A DNA stretch of 59,677 bases from Deinococcus radiotolerans. GTDB taxonomy: Bacteria > Deinococcota > Deinococci > Deinococcales > Deinococcaceae. Shown piece after piece: positions 17,913 to 27,363 of this stretch (the first letter of the stretch is position 1; the number at the start of each line of letters is the position of its first letter). The notes below the pieces were generated by a model. The model saw only the letters and a program-made list of their open reading frames with translations, was not told the DNA's origin and made no database searches. The stretch spans positions 1 to 59,677 of the forward strand of contig NZ_BMPE01000017.1 in the NCBI RefSeq assembly GCF_014647435.1, written 5' to 3'. The translations under genes and the position numbers were made by a program.

Positions 17913-18910
17913 GCGCGCCCACCCCCCTGTTGCAGGTGCGCGACCTGAACGTGCGCATCCCCACCCCGGCCGGCGCGCTGCACGTGGTGCGCGGCGTGAA
18001 CTTCGACGTGCAGCCCGGCGAGGTGCTGGGCCTCGTCGGCGAGTCCGGCAGCGGCAAGAGCGTCACGTTGCGCGCCGTGATGGGCCTCTACCGGCGTCCC
18101 ATCACGGTGAGCGGCTCGGTCGAGTTCGGCGGGCACAACCTCCTGCAGGCCAGCGAGGCGCAGTGGCAGGCCGTGCGCGGCGCGCAGATCGGCATGATCT
18201 TCCAGGAACCCATGTCCGCCCTGAACCCCGTGCTGACCGTGGGCACGCAGATCCTAGAGAACCTGCGCGCGCACCGCGGCCTGCGCGGCCGCGCCGCCCT
18301 GGACCGGGCGGCGGAACTGCTGGACCTCACGGGTATTCCCAGCCCACGGTCGCGCCTGAACGACTACCCGCACCAGTTCTCGGGCGGCATGCGCCAGCGC
18401 GCCATGATCGCCATTGCCCTGGCGTCCGAACCGCGGCTGCTGCTGGCGGACGAACCCACCACCGCGCTTGACGTGACCATCCAGGACCAGATCCTGCGGC
18501 TGCTGCTGCGCCTGCGAGAGGAACTGAACATGAGTGTCATCCTGGTCACGCATGACCTGGGCGTGATCGCGCAGACCTGCGATCGGGTCGCGGTGATGTA
18601 CGGCGGGCGACTGATGGAGACCGCGCCGGTCGGGGCGCTGTTCCGCGAGCCGCTGCACGCCTACTCGCTGGGCCTGATGCAGAGCCTGCCCGGCAGCGGC
18701 GCCCGGCGCGCGCCCCTGCAGCCCATTCCGGGCGGCCCACCCAACCTGCTGGCCCTGCCGCCCGGCTGCGCGTTCAGTCCCCGCTGCGCGTACGCCACCG
18801 GCGCTTGCCTGGGCGACGAGCCGCCCCTGATGCCGGTCGCGCCGGGCCGGGCCAGTGCGTGCGTGCACGCGGCGGCGCTGCCCCACCTGACCGGGGAGGT
18901 GAGCGCGTGA
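17909..18910 (+). CDS. Peptide-type ABC importer, ATPase 1 (DppD-like)
   Basis: Cytoplasmic ATPase, about 333 residues from a GTG that overlaps the permease 2 stop by 4 bases; longer frames upstream are shadows of the permease. Walker A is GESGSGKS (near residue 41), the Q-loop is [11 protein letters not shown], the signature FSGGMRQR, Walker [14 protein letters not shown], and the H-loop histidine lies in VTHDLG. The C-terminal oligopeptide-transporter extension has the [17 protein letters not shown] cysteine cluster typical of OppD/DppD, which often holds an iron-sulphur cluster. It pairs with ATPase 2. Confidence 0.95.
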   Translation: MSAPTPLLQVRDLNVRIPTPAGALHVVRGVNFDVQPGEVLGLVGESGSGKSVTLRAVMGLYRRPITVSGSVEFGGHNLLQASEAQWQAVRGAQIGMIFQEPMSALNPVLTVGTQILENLRAHRGLRGRAALDRAAELLDLTGIPSPRSRLNDYPHQFSGGMRQRAMIAIALASEPRLLLADEPTTALDVTIQDQILRLLLRLREELNMSVILVTHDLGVIAQTCDRVAVMYGGRLMETAPVGALFREPLHAYSLGLMQSLPGSGARRAPLQPIPGGPPNLLALPPGCAFSPRCAYATGACLGDEPPLMPVAPGRASACVHAAALPHLTGEVSA

Positions 18911-19911
18911 GCGCCAAGCCCCTGATGGACGTGCGCGGCCTGAGCAAGGCCTTCCCCGCGCCGCAGGGCCTGTTGGCCCGCCTGCGCGGCGAGCCCAGGC
19001 GGGCCGTGCAAGCACTGAGTGACGTGAACCTCAGCGTGCAGCGCGGCGAGACGCTCGGCATCGTCGGCGAGAGCGGCTGCGGGAAATCCACCCTGGCCCG
19101 CTGCCTCGTGCGGCTCCAGGATGCCGACCAGGGCGAGGTGCAGTACGAGGGCCTTGATGTCCTGCGCCTGCGCGGACCTGAACTGCGCCGCTACAACCGC
19201 CGCGTGCAGATGATCTTCCAGGACCCCTACTCGAGCCTGAACCCCCGCATGACCGTCGGGCAGATGCTGCGCGAGGTGCTCAGCGTCCACCGCCTGCGCC
19301 CGAGTGCCGAGCAGGACGCGCGGATCCAGGAACTGCTCACGCTGGTGGGCCTGCCCCCGCAGGCCGCGGGGCGCTACCCGCACGAGTTCAGCGGCGGGCA
19401 GCGTCAGCGGGTCGGGATCGCGCGCGCCCTGGCGCTGGAACCAGACTGCCTGATCGCCGACGAACTCGTCTCCGCGCTTGACGTGAGCGTGCAGGCGCAG
19501 GTCGTGAACCTGCTGCTGGAACTCCAGGAGCGGCTGGGCCTGACGGTGCTGTTCGTCGCGCACGACCTGCGCCTCGTGCGGCACCTGTCGCACCGCGTGG
19601 CCGTGATGTACCTGGGCCGCGTGGTGGAGGTCGCGCCCACCGAGGACCTGTTCAGCGCGCCGAAACACCCCTACACGCAGGCGCTGCTCGCCGCGGCCCC
19701 CACGCTCGACCCGGCGCGCCGCGCGGACGCGCCCGCCATCACGGGCGAACTGCCTAGCCCGCTGAACGTCCCGAGCGGCTGCGCCTTCCGCACGCGCTGC
19801 CCGCACGCCTTTGACCGCTGCGCGGCCGAGCGGCCCCCCCTGCTGGACGTGGAGGGCGCGCAGGTGGCCTGCCACCTCTACAGCACGCCCGGCATCGCGG
19901 TGCCAGGATGA
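18907..19911 (+). CDS. Peptide-type ABC importer, ATPase 2 (DppF-like)
   Basis: Second ATPase of the importer, about 334 residues, starting at a GTG that overlaps the stop of ATPase 1. Walker A is GESGCGKST, the Q-loop IFQDPYSSLNP, the signature FSGGQRQRVG, Walker B CLIADELVSALD (Glu present, Pro replaced by Leu), and the H-loop VAHDL. The cysteine-bearing C-terminal tail SGCAFRTRCPHAFDRC matches the OppF/DppF group. Unusually, a short insert (LLARLRGEP) between the first strand and AVQALSDV lengthens the N-terminus, as in other DppF proteins. Confidence 0.95.
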   Translation: MSAKPLMDVRGLSKAFPAPQGLLARLRGEPRRAVQALSDVNLSVQRGETLGIVGESGCGKSTLARCLVRLQDADQGEVQYEGLDVLRLRGPELRRYNRRVQMIFQDPYSSLNPRMTVGQMLREVLSVHRLRPSAEQDARIQELLTLVGLPPQAAGRYPHEFSGGQRQRVGIARALALEPDCLIADELVSALDVSVQAQVVNLLLELQERLGLTVLFVAHDLRLVRHLSHRVAVMYLGRVVEVAPTEDLFSAPKHPYTQALLAAAPTLDPARRADAPAITGELPSPLNVPSGCAFRTRCPHAFDRCAAERPPLLDVEGAQVACHLYSTPGIAVPG

Positions 19912-20924
19912 GCGTGATGACTGACCTGTCCACGCCCACCGACGCGTCCCTCACGGACTGGCCGTTCAGCCTCGACCGGACCCTCGGCGTGCCGCTCGGC
20001 GCGCAGCTGCGCGGGCAGATCGAGTACGGCATCGCCTGCGGGGAACTGCCGCGCGGCGTGCGCCTGCCCAGCGTGCGGGACCTCTCGCAGGGCCTGGGCG
20101 TGGCGCACGTGACGGTCGCGCAGGTGTACAAGGACCTGCTCGCGCAGGGCCTGATCGTCACCGCGCGCGGCCGGGGCACCTTCGTGGCCGAACTGCCCAG
20201 CACGCCGGCCGGGCCGGATCTGGGGCGGCTGCACCAGCTGCTCGGCGAGGCCCTGGTGCAGGCGGACCGCGAGGGGTACAGTGCCGCGCAGGTCCGCGGC
20301 GTGCTGAACCTGCTGCTCGCGCAGGCCGACCGCCCCGCCGAGGGCAGCGGCGTGACCGTGCTGCTCGTCGGCCTGTTCGCCGACGCCACGAGCAGCTACG
20401 CCGCCGGGCTGCTCGCCGCGCTGCGCCCCGGCGACCGCGTGCAGACCATCACCCTGAGTGAACTCCGCCAGGGGCAGGGCCTGACGCTGGCCCGGCAGGC
20501 GGACGTGGTGCTGGCCCTCGCGCACCGCCTCGCTGAAACCCAGGCGCTGCTGCCCGGCCTGGACGTCCTGCCCGTGGGGTTCATTCCGTCGCAGCCGACC
20601 CGCGCGGCCCTGGCGGCCCTGAGCCCCCTGACGACCCTGGCGGTCGTGGCGACCTTCGAGGAATTCCTCCCGACCTTCCTCAGCGGCGTCAAGCGCTTCG
20701 CGCCGCACGTGCAGGCGCTACGGGCCACGCACATCCAGGCCGAGAACCTGCAGGCCACCCTCGACCACTGCGACGTCGTCGTGTACGCCACAGGCTCGGA
20801 GGTCGTGCGCAGCCTCGCGGCGCACAAACCCATGCTCGAGTACCGCCACATCATCGACCCTCACGACATCGAGCGCCTGGTGGTGCCTGCCGCGCAGGCC
20901 CGGCGCAAGGACGGACCGTTATGA
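19908..20924 (+). CDS. GntR-family regulator embedded in the importer operon
   Basis: A 338-residue transcription factor. Residues 28-95 form the GntR winged helix: LRGQIEYGIACGELPRGVRLPSVRDLSQ, the HVTVAQVYKDL recognition helix and the RGRGTFV wing. The remaining 240 residues are an uncommon effector domain, not the usual FCD or UTRA type; they look like two alpha/beta lobes (VLLVGLFADATSSYAAGLL, VVLALAHRLAETQ, DVVVYATGSEVV) and may bind a small solute. Its start overlaps the stop of ATPase 2, so it is made with the importer. It probably controls the operon through the palindrome at 14414-14433, giving feedback. Confidence 0.85.
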   Translation: MSVMTDLSTPTDASLTDWPFSLDRTLGVPLGAQLRGQIEYGIACGELPRGVRLPSVRDLSQGLGVAHVTVAQVYKDLLAQGLIVTARGRGTFVAELPSTPAGPDLGRLHQLLGEALVQADREGYSAAQVRGVLNLLLAQADRPAEGSGVTVLLVGLFADATSSYAAGLLAALRPGDRVQTITLSELRQGQGLTLARQADVVLALAHRLAETQALLPGLDVLPVGFIPSQPTRAALAALSPLTTLAVVATFEEFLPTFLSGVKRFAPHVQALRATHIQAENLQATLDHCDVVVYATGSEVVRSLAAHKPMLEYRHIIDPHDIERLVVPAAQARRKDGPL

Positions 20925-21628
20925 CCCCGATCGAGCAGCTCAACTGGATGCAGGTTGACGCGTACCTCCAGACCGACGACCGCTGCGTGCTGCCGCTGGG
21001 CAGCACCGAACAGCACGCGTACCTGAGCCTGTGCGTGGACAACATCCTCCCCGAACGCCTCGCCCATGAAGCGGCCGCGCCACTGGGCGTGCCGGTCTTC
21101 CCGGTGCTGCCCTACGGAATCACCCCGTACTTCCGCGCGTACCCGGGCAGCGTCAGCCTGCGCGTGGGCACCTACCTGTCCGTGGTGCGCGACATTCTTG
21201 ACGGGCTGCACGAGCAGGGGTTCCGCCGCATCCTGATCGTGAACGGGCACGGCGGGAACAGCCCCGCGCAGGGCTTCACGGGCGAGTGGATGGCCGACCA
21301 CCCGGGCGCGCGCGTGAAGTTCCACAACTGGTGGAACGCCCCGCAGACCTGGGCGCAGGTGCAGGCCACCGACCCCAACGCCAGCCACGGCTCCTGGATG
21401 GAGAACTTCCCCTGGACGCGCCTGGAGGGCGTCACCGTGCCCGACGAGGAAAAGGCGGCCGTGGACCTGAACGTCCTGCGCCTGCTGGGCCCGCAGGAAC
21501 TGCGGGATTACCTGGGGGAGGGCAACTACGGTGGGCGTTTCCAGCGGCCCGACACGGACATGCAGGCCATCTGGGACGTGGCCGTGCAGGAAACCCGCGC
21601 CCTGCTGACCGGCGGGTGGAGCCTGTGA
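20921..21628 (+). CDS. Creatininase-family amidohydrolase
   Basis: A 235-residue metal-dependent hydrolase of the creatininase/MftE fold. Metal-site motifs are LPLGSTEQHAYLSLCVD (Glu and His, then Asp, residues ~25-41) and VNGHGGN (His near 107). The family opens cyclic amides or hydrolyses formamides; true creatininase usually has HGPHLP after the first Glu-Gln, while this protein has HAYLSL, so the substrate is probably different. It overlaps the gntR-type gene and the next reductase gene by 4 bases each. An amide substrate fits the neighbouring dipeptidase. Confidence 0.88.
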   Translation: MTPIEQLNWMQVDAYLQTDDRCVLPLGSTEQHAYLSLCVDNILPERLAHEAAAPLGVPVFPVLPYGITPYFRAYPGSVSLRVGTYLSVVRDILDGLHEQGFRRILIVNGHGGNSPAQGFTGEWMADHPGARVKFHNWWNAPQTWAQVQATDPNASHGSWMENFPWTRLEGVTVPDEEKAAVDLNVLRLLGPQELRDYLGEGNYGGRFQRPDTDMQAIWDVAVQETRALLTGGWSL

Positions 21629-22662
21629 CGGGCGCGCAGCGCGTGCTCGTCTGGGGTGCGGGCGCGATCGGCGGCACCATCGGCGCGTACCTGCGCCGCG
21701 CCGGGCACGACGTGACCTTCGTGGACCGCGCCCCAGATCACGTACAGGCCATCACGGACCGCGGCCTGACCGTCACCGGGCCCTTCGGGGACTTCACCGT
21801 GGACGCCCCGGCCTTCACGCCGGACACCCTGAGCGGCACCTGGGACACGGTCCTGCTGTGCACCAAGGCGCAGGACACGGCCGCCGCTGGGGCGCAGCTC
21901 GCCCCGCACCTGAGTCCAGGCGGCGCGGTCGTCTCCGTGCAGAACGGCCTCAACCCCCTGATCCTGAACGGCGTGCTGGGCGAGGAGCGGGTGCTGGGCA
22001 GCTTCGTGAACTTCGGCGCCGACTACCTCGAGCCGGGCGTAGTCCACTACGGCGGGCGCGGCGCCGTCGTGATCGGCGAGCAGAGCGGCGCCCTGACGGA
22101 CCGCGTCCAGGCGCTGCACGCCCTGCTGCGCACCTTCGACGAAGACGCGATCCTCAGCCGCAACGTGATGGGCTACCTGTGGGGCAAGCTCGCGTACGGC
22201 GCGCTGCTGTTCGCCACCGCCGTCACGAACGACAGCATCGCCGACGCCCTGGCCCGACCGGAGGACCGCGCCCTGTACACCGAACTGGGCCGCGAGGTCC
22301 TGCGCGTGACCGCCGCGCACGGCGTGACGCCCGAGGCGTTCAACGGCTTCGATCCGCAGGCCTTCCGGCCCGGCGCGAGCGACGCCGAGGCGCACGCCAG
22401 CTTGGATGATCTCGTGGCCTTCAACCGCCGCAGCGCCAAGACCCACAGCGGCATCTGGCGCGACCTCGCGGTGCGCAAGCGCCGCACCGAGGTGGACGCG
22501 CAGCTGGGCTGGGTGGTGCAGTTCGGCGCCGAGCACGGCGTCCCCACCCCGATCTGCACGCGGCTGGTGGCGCTCATCCACGAGATCGAGGATGGCCGCC
22601 GGCCCCTGAGCCGGGAGAACCTGGACGACCTGCGGGCCCAGCTGCCCGGGGTGACGGCGTGA
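21625..22662 (+). CDS. ApbA/PanE-like NAD(P)-dependent reductase
   Basis: About 345 residues from a GTG overlapping the previous stop; a longer frame upstream is a shadow. The N-terminal Rossmann fold begins VLVWGAGAIGGTIGAYLRR (GxGxxG). VSVQNGLNPL and the LWGKLAYGALLF helix follow, with the lysine of the ketopantoate reductase family. The Asn that usually follows that lysine four residues later is Gly, which points to another 2-oxo acid than ketopantoate. Its place in a catabolic operon makes a pantothenate role unlikely; it probably interconverts a 2-oxo or hydroxy acid or an opine-type product. Confidence 0.85.
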   Translation: MTGAQRVLVWGAGAIGGTIGAYLRRAGHDVTFVDRAPDHVQAITDRGLTVTGPFGDFTVDAPAFTPDTLSGTWDTVLLCTKAQDTAAAGAQLAPHLSPGGAVVSVQNGLNPLILNGVLGEERVLGSFVNFGADYLEPGVVHYGGRGAVVIGEQSGALTDRVQALHALLRTFDEDAILSRNVMGYLWGKLAYGALLFATAVTNDSIADALARPEDRALYTELGREVLRVTAAHGVTPEAFNGFDPQAFRPGASDAEAHASLDDLVAFNRRSAKTHSGIWRDLAVRKRRTEVDAQLGWVVQFGAEHGVPTPICTRLVALIHEIEDGRRPLSRENLDDLRAQLPGVTA

Positions 22663-23426
22663 ACCTCCGCTTCGACGGGCAGACCGTGATCGTCACGGGC
22701 GCCGCGCACGGCTTCGGCCGCGCCATCGCGCACGCCTTCGCGCGGGACGGCGCGCAGGTGTACGCCTGCGACGTGCAGGACGAGGGCCTGGAAGTCACCG
22801 CGCGCCTCGCGGCGGAGGCCGGGACGCCTGTGCAGGTCCGCCGCGTGGACGTCACTGACCCGGCCGCCACGCAGGCCCTCATGGCCGGGGCCGCGCGCGA
22901 CACCGGCCGGGTGGACGTGCTCGTGAACAACGCCGGGGGGGTGCTCGGGCAAGTGGGCCGCCCGCTGGAGGAGGTCAGCCCCGCCGACTGGCGCGCGATC
23001 TTCGCCGTGAACGTGGACGGCGCGTTCCTGTGCGCGCAGGCGGCCGCGCCGCACATGAAACGCCAGGGCCAGGGCCGGATCGTGAACATCTCCTCCGGCG
23101 CGGGGCTGGGCGTCAGCCTGACCGGCATCCAGGCGTACGCGAGCGCCAAGGCCGCGCAGATCGGCCTGACCCGGCAACTCGCGCATGAACTGGGCGCGTT
23201 CGGCATCACCGTGAACAACGTCGCGCCGGGCTTCGTGCGCAGCAACCCCACCACCGAACGCCAGTGGGAGAGCTACGGAGAGGCCGGTCAAGCGAAGCTC
23301 GTGCAGGGCCTGGCGCTGCGGCGCCTGGGTACGCCCGAGGACATCGCCGCGGCCGTGCAGTTCTTCGCGTCCGAGCAGGCCGGGTGGATCACTGGTCAGG
23401 TGCTCAGCGTGGACGGCGGCCGGTGA
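22659..23426 (+). CDS. Short-chain dehydrogenase/reductase
   Basis: A 255-residue classical SDR. The cofactor motif TGAAHGFGRA (residues 13-22), the NNAG motif (LVNNAGG), the catalytic serine in NISSGAG and the YASAK tetrad (Tyr-x-x-x-Lys) are all intact, as is the C-terminal ITGQVLSVDGG. An Asp after the second strand (YACDVQ) suggests NAD preference. It starts GTG, overlapping the preceding gene and the next peptidase by 4 bases. Substrate unknown; it probably oxidises or reduces an intermediate of the same pathway. Confidence 0.93.
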   Translation: MNLRFDGQTVIVTGAAHGFGRAIAHAFARDGAQVYACDVQDEGLEVTARLAAEAGTPVQVRRVDVTDPAATQALMAGAARDTGRVDVLVNNAGGVLGQVGRPLEEVSPADWRAIFAVNVDGAFLCAQAAAPHMKRQGQGRIVNISSGAGLGVSLTGIQAYASAKAAQIGLTRQLAHELGAFGITVNNVAPGFVRSNPTTERQWESYGEAGQAKLVQGLALRRLGTPEDIAAAVQFFASEQAGWITGQVLSVDGGR

Positions 23427-24832
23427 CGGCCCCGCATCCCGGCCGGGCCGCGCCGGAGGCCGTGCTCGACCTGCTTATGCAGCGCGCCGGGGCGTCCCTG
23501 GACGACCTGCTGGCCTTCGCGGCCATCCCGAGTGTCAGCGCCCAGGCGACGCACGCCCCGGACATGCAGCGCGCCGCCGACTGGCTCAGCGGGCGCCTGC
23601 GGCAGGCCGGTCTGGAGGTGGTCGAGCAGTGGCCGACTGCCGGGCACCCCGCCGTGTACGCCGAGTGGCTGCACGCGCCCGGCGCGCCGACCATCCTGAT
23701 CTACGGGCACTACGACGTGCAGCCGCCCGATCCGCTCGACCGTTGGCACAGCCCGCCCTTCACGCCCACCGTGCGGGAGGGGCGGGTCTACGGCCGGGGC
23801 GTCAGTGACGACAAGGGCCCCCTGCTGATCGCCGTGCAAGTCGCTGACGCGTACCTCAGCGCCGCCGGGCGCCTACCCGTCAACGTCAAGTTCCTCTTCG
23901 AAGGCGAGGAGGAGGTCGGCAGCGCCCACCTGCCCGCCCTGATCCGCGAGCGGCGCGCGCGGCTCACGGCGGACTTCGTCCTGAGTGCCGACGGCGGCAT
24001 GTGGAGCGCCGAGACGCCCTCGCTGACTGTCCGCGCGCGCGGGCTGACCGCCCTGGAATTCACGGTGCGCGGGCCCGCCAAGGACCTGCACTCCGGCCGG
24101 CACGGCGGGAGCCTGCACAACCCCCTGCACGCCGCCGCCGCGCTCGTGGCCAGCCTGCACGGCCCGGACGGCCGGGTGGCGGTCGAGGGCTTCTACGACG
24201 GCGTGCAGGACCGCTCCGGCGCCGACCGCGCCGCCGTGCAGGCCCTGCCGTTCACGGACGAGGCATACCTCGAACAGACCGGCGCGCCCGCCCCGCACGG
24301 CGAGGCCGGGTACAGCACCCTGGAACGCCAGTGGGACCGCCCCAGCCTGGACCTGAACGGCCTCTGGGGCGGCTACACCGGTGAGGGCAGCAAGACCGTC
24401 CTGCCATCCGAGGCGCACGCCAAACTCACCGTCCGGCTCGTGCCCGGCCAGGAACCCGGGCCGACCGGCGACCGGATCGAGGCGCACCTGCGCCGCCACA
24501 CCCCGCCCGGCGTGACCCTCGAGGTGCGCCGCAGTGACCACGGCGCCCGCGCGTACGCCCTCCCGGCCGACCACCCCGGGTACCGCGTGGCCCGCGCGGT
24601 CCTGGAGGCCGAGTACGGCCGCGCGCCCGTCGACGTCGGCATGGGCGGCAGCGTGCCAGTCCTGGAGACCTTCAAGGAGGACCTCGGGCTCGACACCGTG
24701 TTCTTCAGTTTCGCGGTGGGGGACGAGGACATCCACGCGCCCAACGAGTTCTTCCGCGTGCCCCGCCTGTACGAGGGGCAGCGCGCCTGGGCGCACTACT
24801 TCGCGGCGCTCGCGGCCCTGGACCGCCCGTGA
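23423..24832 (+). CDS. M20-family dipeptidase
   Basis: Zinc peptidase of about 469 residues from a GTG overlapping the SDR stop. Metal ligands and catalytic residues are visible: YGHYDVQP (His, Asp), GRGVSDDKGP (bridging Asp), EGEEEVGS (catalytic Glu and ligand Glu) and a later His in the dimer region (LHSGRHGG). The length and sequence resemble the M20 dipeptidases that cleave short peptides or carnosine-like substrates. No signal peptide, so it acts on the imported solute inside the cell. Confidence 0.92.
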   Translation: MTAPHPGRAAPEAVLDLLMQRAGASLDDLLAFAAIPSVSAQATHAPDMQRAADWLSGRLRQAGLEVVEQWPTAGHPAVYAEWLHAPGAPTILIYGHYDVQPPDPLDRWHSPPFTPTVREGRVYGRGVSDDKGPLLIAVQVADAYLSAAGRLPVNVKFLFEGEEEVGSAHLPALIRERRARLTADFVLSADGGMWSAETPSLTVRARGLTALEFTVRGPAKDLHSGRHGGSLHNPLHAAAALVASLHGPDGRVAVEGFYDGVQDRSGADRAAVQALPFTDEAYLEQTGAPAPHGEAGYSTLERQWDRPSLDLNGLWGGYTGEGSKTVLPSEAHAKLTVRLVPGQEPGPTGDRIEAHLRRHTPPGVTLEVRRSDHGARAYALPADHPGYRVARAVLEAEYGRAPVDVGMGGSVPVLETFKEDLGLDTVFFSFAVGDEDIHAPNEFFRVPRLYEGQRAWAHYFAALAALDRP

Positions 24833-25425
24833 CCGACCTGCGGACCCTGCTGGCAGCGGACGACTTCACCTGCGCCCTCAGCGACGCGCTCGGCCGCCAG
24901 GGCGCCCTGAGCGCCGCCTTCCGGCCCGTGTGGCCCGGCGCGCGCCTGCTCGGCCCGGCCGTCACGGTCCGCACCTTCGGCACCGACCTCAGCGCCGTCT
25001 TTGACGCCATCCACGCCGCAGCCGCCGGGAGCGTCCTCGTCATTGACTCGCACGGCGTGACGCACTCGGCCTTCTGGGGCGAGCGGACCACCCGCGCGGC
25101 CCTGGCGCGGGGCGTGGCGGGCGCCGTGATCGACGGCGCCTGCCGGGACGTGCACGCCGTGCGCCGCCTGGGCTTTCCGGTGTTCAGCACGGCCGTCACC
25201 CCCAACGCGGGCCTGCCGGGCGGCCGGGGTGACGTGAACGTGCTCGTGGCGCCCGGTGGGCAGCCCGTCCATCCAGGCGACCTGATCGCCGCCGACGACA
25301 ACGGCGTCGTGGTCATCCCGCAGGCCCATATCACCCCGGCGCTGACCCGCGCGCACGCGCTGATCGCCGCGGACGCCGCCGAGCGCACCTCAACTGACCC
25401 CGCCCCCGACGCTTCGCCCCGCTGA
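24829..25425 (+). CDS. RraA-fold protein (HMG/CHA aldolase-like)
   Basis: A 198-residue protein of the RraA fold. Conserved features include the LGPAVTVRTFGTD strand, SVLVIDSHGVTHSAFWGE and GAVIDGACRDVHAVRRLGFPVFSTAVTPN, in which the DGxxRD motif carries the Arg and Asp needed for aldolase or decarboxylase activity on 4-hydroxy-2-oxo acids. DDNGVVVIP near the end is also typical. The GTG start overlaps the M20 peptidase stop. In this operon it more likely cleaves a carbon skeleton than regulates RNase E. Confidence 0.88.
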   Translation: MTDLRTLLAADDFTCALSDALGRQGALSAAFRPVWPGARLLGPAVTVRTFGTDLSAVFDAIHAAAAGSVLVIDSHGVTHSAFWGERTTRAALARGVAGAVIDGACRDVHAVRRLGFPVFSTAVTPNAGLPGGRGDVNVLVAPGGQPVHPGDLIAADDNGVVVIPQAHITPALTRAHALIAADAAERTSTDPAPDASPR

Positions 25426-25450
25426 ACCGCCCTCACCCCCGGAGACCCGC

Positions 25451-26986
25451 ATGACTGACTTCGAGCACCTCAGCGCTGAACTCAACGACCTGCTGTGCGT
25501 CCTGAACCTCCTGAACTGGGACGCCCGCACCCAGATGCCCCCGGGTGGCAGCGTCACCCGCGCGCAGCAGGCCGCCACCCTGAGCCGCGTGGCGCAGGAG
25601 AAACTGCTCGCGCCCGAATTCGAACGCGCCGCGCGGGACGCCCTGCGGGCCCGCCCCGGTGACCGCGCCGCGGGGCAGGCCCTGGCCGCCGCTGCCGCGC
25701 TGCGGCGCGTGCCCGCCCCGCTCACGGGCGCCCTGGCGGCCCTGAAGGGCGAGGCGCAGGACGCGTGGGCCAGCGCCAAGGCCCGCAGCGACTTCAGCGC
25801 TTTCGCCCCCTACCTGGAGCGCATGGTGCAGCTCAGCCGCGACCTCGCCGACGCCCTGGGCTACGAGGACCACCCCTACGACGCGCTGCTGAACCTCTAC
25901 GAGCCCGGCCTGACCACCGCGCAGCTCACGCCGCTGTTCGACCGCCTGCGCGCTCATCACGTGCCGCTGCTGCGCGCCATCCGGCAGCGTCCCGAGCCGC
26001 GCAGCGACTTTCTGACTCGCGCGTACCCGGTTGCCGAGCAGCGCGCCTTCTCCCTGGGCCTCGCGCAGGCCTTCGGGTATGACCTCAGCCGCGGCCGCCT
26101 CGACGAATCCGCCCACCCGTTCGAGATCAGCTTCACCCGGCAGGACGTGCGCATCACCACCCGGTATCAGGAGTCCTTCCTGCCCGGCGCGCTGTTCGGC
26201 ACCCTGCACGAGACCGGGCACGCCCTGTACGAGCAGGGCGTCGCGCCCGAACTGACCCGCACCGCGCTCGCCAGTGACCTGCTCGGCCTCTACGCGGTCG
26301 GCGGGGCCAGCTTCGGCACCCACGAGAGTCAGTCGCGGCTGTGGGAAAACCGGGTGGGCCGCGCACAGGCGTTCTGGATGAGGCACTACCCGGCGCTCCA
26401 GGCGCACTTCCCGGACCAGCTGGCCGACGTCACCGCCGACGAGTTCTACCGCGCCGTGAACCGCGTGCGCCCCACGCTCATCCGCGTGGAAGCCGACGAA
26501 CTCACCTATGACCTGCATATCATGCTGCGCGTCCACCTCGAAACGCAGCTCATCAGCGGCGACCTCAGCGTCCGTGACCTCCCGGACGCCTGGAACGCCC
26601 GCATGAAGACCGACCTGGGCCTCGACGTGCCCGACGACGCGCGCGGCGTGCTGCAGGACATCCACTGGTCCACCGGGTACTTCGGCTCGTTCCCCACCTA
26701 TACGGTCGGTAACGTCATGGCCGCGCAGTTCTACCAGGCGGCGCAGGCCGCCCTGCCGGACCTCGACGCCGACCTGGCCGCGGGGGATTACGCGTCCCTC
26801 CACGCGTGGCTGACTGAGCAGATCTACCGCCACGGCCGCACCTTCACGCCCCACGAACTGCTCGTGCGGGTCACCGGCGAGGGCCTGAACGAAGCCCCCT
26901 ACCTGACCTACCTCACCGACAAATTCACCGCACTGTACGATCTGCCGCGAGACTTCCAGCCCAGCGGGGAACCCCAGCTCACCTGA
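25451..26986 (+). CDS. M32-family carboxypeptidase (carboxypeptidase Taq type)
   Basis: A 511-residue zinc metallocarboxypeptidase of the thermostable Taq family, which removes C-terminal residues from peptides. Zinc motif HETGH at residues 253-257 and the third-ligand HESQSRLWEN at 291-300. Other family blocks are DVRITTRYQESF, VRPTLIRVEADELTYDLHIMLR and GYFGSFPTYTVGN. No signal peptide. A ribosome site (CCCCCGGAG) lies 25 bp after the aldolase gene, so it is probably the last operon member. It fits degradation of imported peptides. Confidence 0.95.
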   Translation: MTDFEHLSAELNDLLCVLNLLNWDARTQMPPGGSVTRAQQAATLSRVAQEKLLAPEFERAARDALRARPGDRAAGQALAAAAALRRVPAPLTGALAALKGEAQDAWASAKARSDFSAFAPYLERMVQLSRDLADALGYEDHPYDALLNLYEPGLTTAQLTPLFDRLRAHHVPLLRAIRQRPEPRSDFLTRAYPVAEQRAFSLGLAQAFGYDLSRGRLDESAHPFEISFTRQDVRITTRYQESFLPGALFGTLHETGHALYEQGVAPELTRTALASDLLGLYAVGGASFGTHESQSRLWENRVGRAQAFWMRHYPALQAHFPDQLADVTADEFYRAVNRVRPTLIRVEADELTYDLHIMLRVHLETQLISGDLSVRDLPDAWNARMKTDLGLDVPDDARGVLQDIHWSTGYFGSFPTYTVGNVMAAQFYQAAQAALPDLDADLAAGDYASLHAWLTEQIYRHGRTFTPHELLVRVTGEGLNEAPYLTYLTDKFTALYDLPRDFQPSGEPQLT

Positions 26987-26995
26987 AGCGGCGCT

Positions 26996-27018
26996 GGTCA
27001 GGCCAACCGGGCCTGACC
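26996..27018 (+). terminator. Hairpin after the peptidase operon
   Basis: A 9-bp perfect stem (GGTCAGGCC and its complement) with a 5-base loop starts 10 bp after the carboxypeptidase stop. There is no strong T-run, so it is a probable but not classical terminator. Confidence 0.6.
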
Positions 27019-27363
27019 GGAAATCACCGGTCAAGCGCCCGTCAGCCGCGCCTGCGGGGCAACGCATCAGGCAGACCTGAAGCCCACGACCGGCGTCGCC
27101 TGAATTCGCGGTTCAATCAGCCCCAAACGCCCACCAGGCCGCCTTGTTCACCCCGGACCGCGCTGGAGGTTCGGGGCTGGTCCCATGCCTCCTGGGTAGG
27201 GTGATCTGGCTCCTGACCGTGACCATCTGGACCAGATCGGCTGTCCCGACCAGACCCAGCCGCTGCTGGCGGATGCAACCGGAGCGGGGCGCTGGCAGCA
27301 CAGTCACATGCTCCGTGCAGTTCACATCAGGGCCGTTCCCGCATCTGCGGGAGACAGTTCCCG
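27019..27363. other. Intergenic region
   Basis: Space between two convergent genes. Weak inverted repeats occur, but no frame here is a convincing gene. Confidence 0.45.
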
